In this document: positions 23,689 through 26,804 of the stretch, piece after piece
How the letters are laid out: each line of letters opens with the position of its first letter
How positions within the stretch are numbered: the stretch's first letter is position 1
DNA from: a virus
DNA: 26,804 nt
Strand: one strand, 5' to 3'
IMG/VR virus record: IMGVR_UViG_3300033147_000359
Location: 1-26,804 of that record
Translations under genes and position numbers: made by a program
Notes under the pieces: model-generated
The model's input: only the letters and a program-made list of their open reading frames with translations
The model's database searches: none
Told to the model about the DNA's origin: nothing

Positions 23689-24783
23689 ATGAAATATATG
23701 GTTTGGACAAATTTAGCTAGAAAAAAATTAATAAAATTGTGTTCTGAAGGGTACACTGACGCTGAAATAGGTAAGTTTTATAGTCCTGTATTAACGTATA
23801 CCCAAATCGAAAAAGCACGTAAAAGATACGACATAGTTAAAGCTGTACTTTCTAAGAAAAAAGAAATTATTAAAATGAGTGATAAGTTTCTTGCTATAAC
23901 TGAGGGCTTAAAGGATAGTATTAAAAGTGTCAAGCCGTATAAAGCAATTAAAATTAAAAAATCAAAGGGTGATACATTAATGATACAATTTACTGATTGG
24001 CATATTGGTAAAGAAATTAAAAATGAAGCAGGGGAAATCATCTTTAATGAAGAAATAGCCAGATTACGTATTAATATATTAGTAAATCAGTGCTTGAATC
24101 TTCTCGATAATCATATAAGTAAAGGCGTACCTATTACAGATGTCGTTATAATGTTTACGGGAGATATATTAGATGGTATGGGTATATTTGCTTCACAGGA
24201 ATCTCAGTCTGAGATGGCCCCACCCTTTCAAGTTATTTTAGCATGTGAAGTTATCCAAGAATTTGTATTAGCTTTATTGCAAAGAAAATTGAGAATAAAA
24301 ATGTATGGTATTAAAGGAAATCATGGGGAAATTAGAGAAAATGGTAAAAGTAAGGACCCTAATGCAAATTGGGATTTAATGTTATATTTAATACTTGAAT
24401 TTTGGTTGAAGACTATGTTAAAAAATCCTTTAGTATCAATAAGGTATACTGAAACAGATTTTATGAATTTTGTAGTCAATGGGTGGAAGTATCATATAAG
24501 GCATATTGGTCCAAAACAAACTGAGACACCTTCCGGTAAAGCTAAGATATTAGGTTGGGCTAAAACGCATTCTTTTGATGCTATTGCTTATGGTCATTTT
24601 CATCATTGGGCTGTAGGGGATAGGAGTAAAGTAGTAGTATTTAGGGGAGGTTCACTTACAGGACTAGATGATTTGTCAGAAAAGATGGCGGAGGAAAGCA
24701 CACCCAGTCAATTATTATGGGGCTGCAATAATAAGAGGGTGATGAGTTTCCTATATGCAGTAGATTTAGGTGGAAAGAAATAA
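23689..24783 (+). CDS. metallophosphoesterase with N-terminal helix-turn-helix
   Basis: A 364-residue second calcineurin-like phosphoesterase. Residues about 8-50 make an HTH (LIKLCSEGYTDAEIGKFY). The catalytic domain then shows TDWHIGKE (D103, H105), TGDILDGMG, a GNHGE, a histidine-bearing IRHIGP, and YGHFHHW. The usual GNHD/E and GHxH motifs are complete, so it should be an active phosphodiesterase or phosphatase. The DNA-binding N terminus suggests a DNA or nucleotide substrate, or a site-specific nuclease. It is not obviously paired with an ATPase. AAAGGATTG precedes the ATG. Function unknown beyond the superfamily. Confidence 0.7.
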   Translation: MKYMVWTNLARKKLIKLCSEGYTDAEIGKFYSPVLTYTQIEKARKRYDIVKAVLSKKKEIIKMSDKFLAITEGLKDSIKSVKPYKAIKIKKSKGDTLMIQFTDWHIGKEIKNEAGEIIFNEEIARLRINILVNQCLNLLDNHISKGVPITDVVIMFTGDILDGMGIFASQESQSEMAPPFQVILACEVIQEFVLALLQRKLRIKMYGIKGNHGEIRENGKSKDPNANWDLMLYLILEFWLKTMLKNPLVSIRYTETDFMNFVVNGWKYHIRHIGPKQTETPSGKAKILGWAKTHSFDAIAYGHFHHWAVGDRSKVVVFRGGSLTGLDDLSEKMAEESTPSQLLWGCNNKRVMSFLYAVDLGGKK

Positions 24784-24836
24784 AGAAAAAATTTTATAAA
24801 TTTAAGATATTAATTATTTAAAAGGAGAGACATTTA

Positions 24837-25493
24837 ATGGAAATAAAATTAAATTCTGTAATTGAACATACATTATTAAACCCTAAAGCAAAATTGAAAG
24901 ATTTAAGAAAATTATGTAATGAAGCACAATTTGATAATTTTAGGGCAGTTGTAGTAAACCCTGAATGGGTGAATTATTGTAAACAACAATTAGAAGGTAC
25001 TTCTATTAAAGTTGTACAGGTATATAATTTTCCTACTTCCCAAAGTGAATTATTACAAGGCGATGAAGTAGATGTATACGTAAAATTAAATGGAATTAGT
25101 AGAAATAATTATACTAAAGAAATGGGTAAATTAATTATACATAGTACAGTAAAAGGTTTAGTAAAAGAAGGTGTGCACAAAAAAAATATTAAGATTGTTA
25201 TTGAAACAAGACTTTTATCTGATAAGGATGTACTTATAGCAAGTAAATTTTGTGCTAATGAAAAAGTAGGCTGCATTAAATCTTCTACCGGATTATATAA
25301 AAGAATTAATGGTAGAACTAATTTACAAGACTTAGAGTTAATTAAAAGGGGTATAAGATTTTGTACATATAAACCGAAAATTAAAATAGCAGGTGGTATA
25401 AGTACAATGAAAGATGTAAATGAATTAACTTGTAAGGGTGCAGATTTAATTGGTTCTTCTAAGGGACCAAATATATGTAAGGTTATGGATTAA
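24837..25493 (+). CDS. deoC: deoxyribose-phosphate aldolase
   Basis: Splits 2-deoxyribose-5-phosphate to acetaldehyde and glyceraldehyde-3-phosphate. Class I aldolase residues are all present: D79 in DEVDVY, Schiff-base K148 in CIKSSTG, and K183 in IKIAGGIST, matching D102, K167 and K201 of E. coli DeoC. Length is 218 aa against about 250-260, and the LNGI segment after DEVDVY replaces the usual family pattern, so it is divergent. AAAGGAGAG precedes the ATG. In a phage it may recycle host deoxynucleosides, or run in reverse or on a special substrate beside the deoxyribosyltransferase-like gene; the latter is inference. Confidence 0.87.
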   Translation: MEIKLNSVIEHTLLNPKAKLKDLRKLCNEAQFDNFRAVVVNPEWVNYCKQQLEGTSIKVVQVYNFPTSQSELLQGDEVDVYVKLNGISRNNYTKEMGKLIIHSTVKGLVKEGVHKKNIKIVIETRLLSDKDVLIASKFCANEKVGCIKSSTGLYKRINGRTNLQDLELIKRGIRFCTYKPKIKIAGGISTMKDVNELTCKGADLIGSSKGPNICKVMD

Positions 25494-25507
25494 AGGAGGG
25501 TTAAATT

Positions 25508-26080
25508 ATGTTACAGTCACTTGAAGCATATGCTAAATTAATTAAAGATTTTAAGATTATATATTTAGCAGGAGGTATTCAAGCTGCAAAAATGCCTAAT
25601 AGTTGGAGAAGTAGTTTATCAAATTTTATTAAATATAATAATAGAAATGCATTTAACCCTGTAGATGATAATGGTAATATATTTAATCAATCTATATTAG
25701 GTTATAGAGATGACGGTACTAAGATATTTTTAGAGGATTTACAAGATATGGATGAATTAAAAGAAGCTTTATTATTACGTCAAACGGAATTAAATGATAA
25801 GAAGGCAATAAAAGAAGCCGACGTAATATTCTTTTTCTTAGATGATAGGATTGGTCACGGCACAATGAAAGAATTTGATTGGGCTTATGATTGGAAAAAA
25901 CCAATAATTATAGTAAGAACTATTTCAAGAAAAAAATTAGCTCATTGGAATAAGTGGAGAAGATATTTTGGGTTAATAATAGAAAATAATATAGTAGAAT
26001 TTAGAAGTTTAACGGAAGCTAAAGAATTTTTTATAAAATATATGGGATTTAAGGGGGTAAATAATGATAAGGGTGAGTAA
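25508..26080 (+). CDS. nucleoside 2-deoxyribosyltransferase-like protein
   Basis: A 190-residue Rossmann-like protein. IIYLAGGIQ at the N terminus, then ADVIFFFLDD and GHGTMKEFDWAY (E122), matches the NDT family pattern: YLAGP-like loop, 'ADxxx...D' strand and 'GTxxE' catalytic helix. NDTs move 2-deoxyribose between bases. The middle differs from typical NDTs, with an Asp/Asn-rich insert at about residues 48-70, so the substrate may be unusual. It lies 14 bases after DeoC and overlaps QueD by 17 bases, an arrangement that suggests base or nucleoside exchange linked to modified purines. Specificity is not readable from sequence. Ribosome binding site: AAAGGAGGG. Confidence 0.65.
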   Translation: MLQSLEAYAKLIKDFKIIYLAGGIQAAKMPNSWRSSLSNFIKYNNRNAFNPVDDNGNIFNQSILGYRDDGTKIFLEDLQDMDELKEALLLRQTELNDKKAIKEADVIFFFLDDRIGHGTMKEFDWAYDWKKPIIIVRTISRKKLAHWNKWRRYFGLIIENNIVEFRSLTEAKEFFIKYMGFKGVNNDKGE

Positions 26081-26483
26081 GGAATTTACATTTGATTCTA
26101 GTCATCGGTTAAATAATAATTCTAAAAGTAAAAGGTGGAATAAAAAAATATTTGGTAAGTGTAATAATTTACCATCTCATGGACATTCTTATAAATTAGC
26201 AATAACAGTTGAAGGAGAACCTAACTCCGATACCGGTATGGTAATTAATTTTGTAGATTTAAAAGAAATAGTAAACGCAGTAATTATCGAAAAATATGAC
26301 CATAGATTTTTGAACGATGTAATCAATGGGATAACTACATGTGAAAATATGGCAAAAATAATTTATGATGCCTTATATATACCCCTATATAATTTTAATG
26401 GTATTGAATTATATTCAGTAATTTTATATGAAACGGCTACAAGTTGGGCAACCTATATTAGGAAGGAAAATAAACATGAATAG
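26064..26483 (+). CDS. queD: 6-carboxytetrahydropterin synthase
   Basis: Converts dihydroneopterin triphosphate to 6-carboxytetrahydropterin, the second step to preQ0. Zn ligands H14 (SSHRL), H39 and H41 (SHGHSY), catalytic Cys C33, the YDHRFLND Asp-His pair and the C-terminal YETATSW Glu are all visible in 139 aa. The CNNLPSHGH spacing (five residues between Cys and HGH) resembles 6-pyruvoyltetrahydropterin synthase more than E. coli QueD, so it is a PTPS-like QueD. With QueE and QueC in the same operon, the QueD role is most likely; a pterin role cannot be excluded. AAGGGGGTAAATA precedes the ATG. Confidence 0.9.
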   Translation: MIRVSKEFTFDSSHRLNNNSKSKRWNKKIFGKCNNLPSHGHSYKLAITVEGEPNSDTGMVINFVDLKEIVNAVIIEKYDHRFLNDVINGITTCENMAKIIYDALYIPLYNFNGIELYSVILYETATSWATYIRKENKHE

Positions 26484-26804
26484 ATTTACAAAAGAAGAGA
26501 CAAAAAAATTAATAGCAAGATTTTGTAATATTATGGATGATTTTAAAGGTCATAAAGATTTTCCAGAAGTATTACTTGATATGATGGAAGTGCATAATAA
26601 TAAGTCAAATGATTATGCTTCAGAAGAAAGTCCATTTTCAAATATTGAATTATGTGAGAGAGGTGGTTTCCCAGCATGGAAGGGATGTATTATTAGATTA
26701 GGTGACAAATATTCACGTTTATTAAATGCATTAAGTGGTAAATTATTTAAGTATGAAGGTATTGAAGATGCTTTTTTAGACAATGCTAATTATTCAGTAA
26801 TTGG
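26476..26804 (+). CDS. DUF1599/MazG-like protein, 3' partial
   Basis: The reading frame from ATG 26476 is open to the end of the window, giving 109 visible codons. It overlaps QueD by 8 bases with AAGGAAAA upstream. Residues about 40-58 read EVHNNKSNDYASEESPFSNI and later RLGDKYSRLLNAL. This is the pattern of a helical MazG-like/DUF1599 family often found with nucleotide-modifying phage enzymes, in which Glu and Asp residues would bind Mg. Hydrolysis of a dNTP is a possible role. I am moderately sure of the family and do not know the substrate. Confidence 0.5.
   Translation, partial: MNRFTKEETKKLIARFCNIMDDFKGHKDFPEVLLDMMEVHNNKSNDYASEESPFSNIELCERGGFPAWKGCIIRLGDKYSRLLNALSGKLFKYEGIEDAFLDNANYSVI

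Noticed and set aside
1905-24041. Reading frames on the minus strand
   Set aside because: All lie opposite well-supported plus-strand genes, have low-complexity Leu/Ile/Phe/Ser-rich products, and lack convincing ribosome binding sites.
1-26804. tRNA genes, integrase, attachment sites or an obvious replication origin
   Set aside because: I looked for cloverleaf-like segments, recombinase genes and iteron-like repeats and saw none I could support by eye.

Overview
The window is a stretch of a strongly AT-rich tailed-phage genome (or a prophage copy of one). Every gene I can support reads left to right. Genes are packed with 1-, 4- or 8-base overlaps, Shine-Dalgarno sites are strong and purine-rich (for example AGGGGGTGA before 11274), and promoters are near-consensus sigma-70. 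This suggests a low-GC bacterial host, perhaps Bacillota, but host and phage family are inference. I see no tRNA, CRISPR array, IS element, integrase or convincing terminator, and no gene-free stretch longer than about 300 bases.

Layout: (1) 2-4074 holds three structural genes, the first running in from outside the window. (2) 4075-4233 is a short gap ending in a strong promoter. (3) 4234-5922 is a run of small unknown genes, several with Cys pairs, including three short ones at 4473, 5411 and 5550. (4) 5931-10962 carries QueE, a possible UvsY-like protein, a sigma-region-2-like protein, a primase-helicase, a phosphoribosyltransferase and a FolE2-type GTP cyclohydrolase. (5) A second strong promoter at 10965 starts a long operon: Zn-ribbon protein, winged-helix protein with a Lys-rich linker, methyltransferase-like protein lacking DPPY, QueC, a DnaJ-like Zn protein, a DpdA-like transglycosylase, dUTPase, and a fused uracil-DNA glycosylase/family A DNA polymerase. 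(6) 17363-24783 is a recombination and repair block: SSB-like protein, RuvC-like resolvase, RecA, a Cas4/RecB-like nuclease, a second small PD-(D/E)XK-like protein, an SbcD/SbcC pair and another metallophosphoesterase. (7) 24837-26804 holds DeoC, a nucleoside deoxyribosyltransferase-like protein, QueD and a truncated DUF1599/MazG-like gene.

The genes make biological sense together as a replication and recombination core interleaved with a full route to 7-deazaguanine DNA. GTP would pass through FolE2, QueD, QueE and QueC to preQ0, and the DpdA-like enzyme would exchange preQ0 for guanine in DNA, plausibly protecting it from host nucleases. No QueF or known preQ0-decorating enzyme is visible, so preQ0 itself or a derivative made elsewhere is the predicted base. 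The least explained part, and the best lead for something new, is the set of companion genes: a phosphoribosyltransferase next to FolE2, a DPPY-less methyltransferase-like protein next to QueC, a DnaJ-type Zn protein between QueC and DpdA, and DeoC plus a deoxyribosyltransferase-like protein next to QueD.
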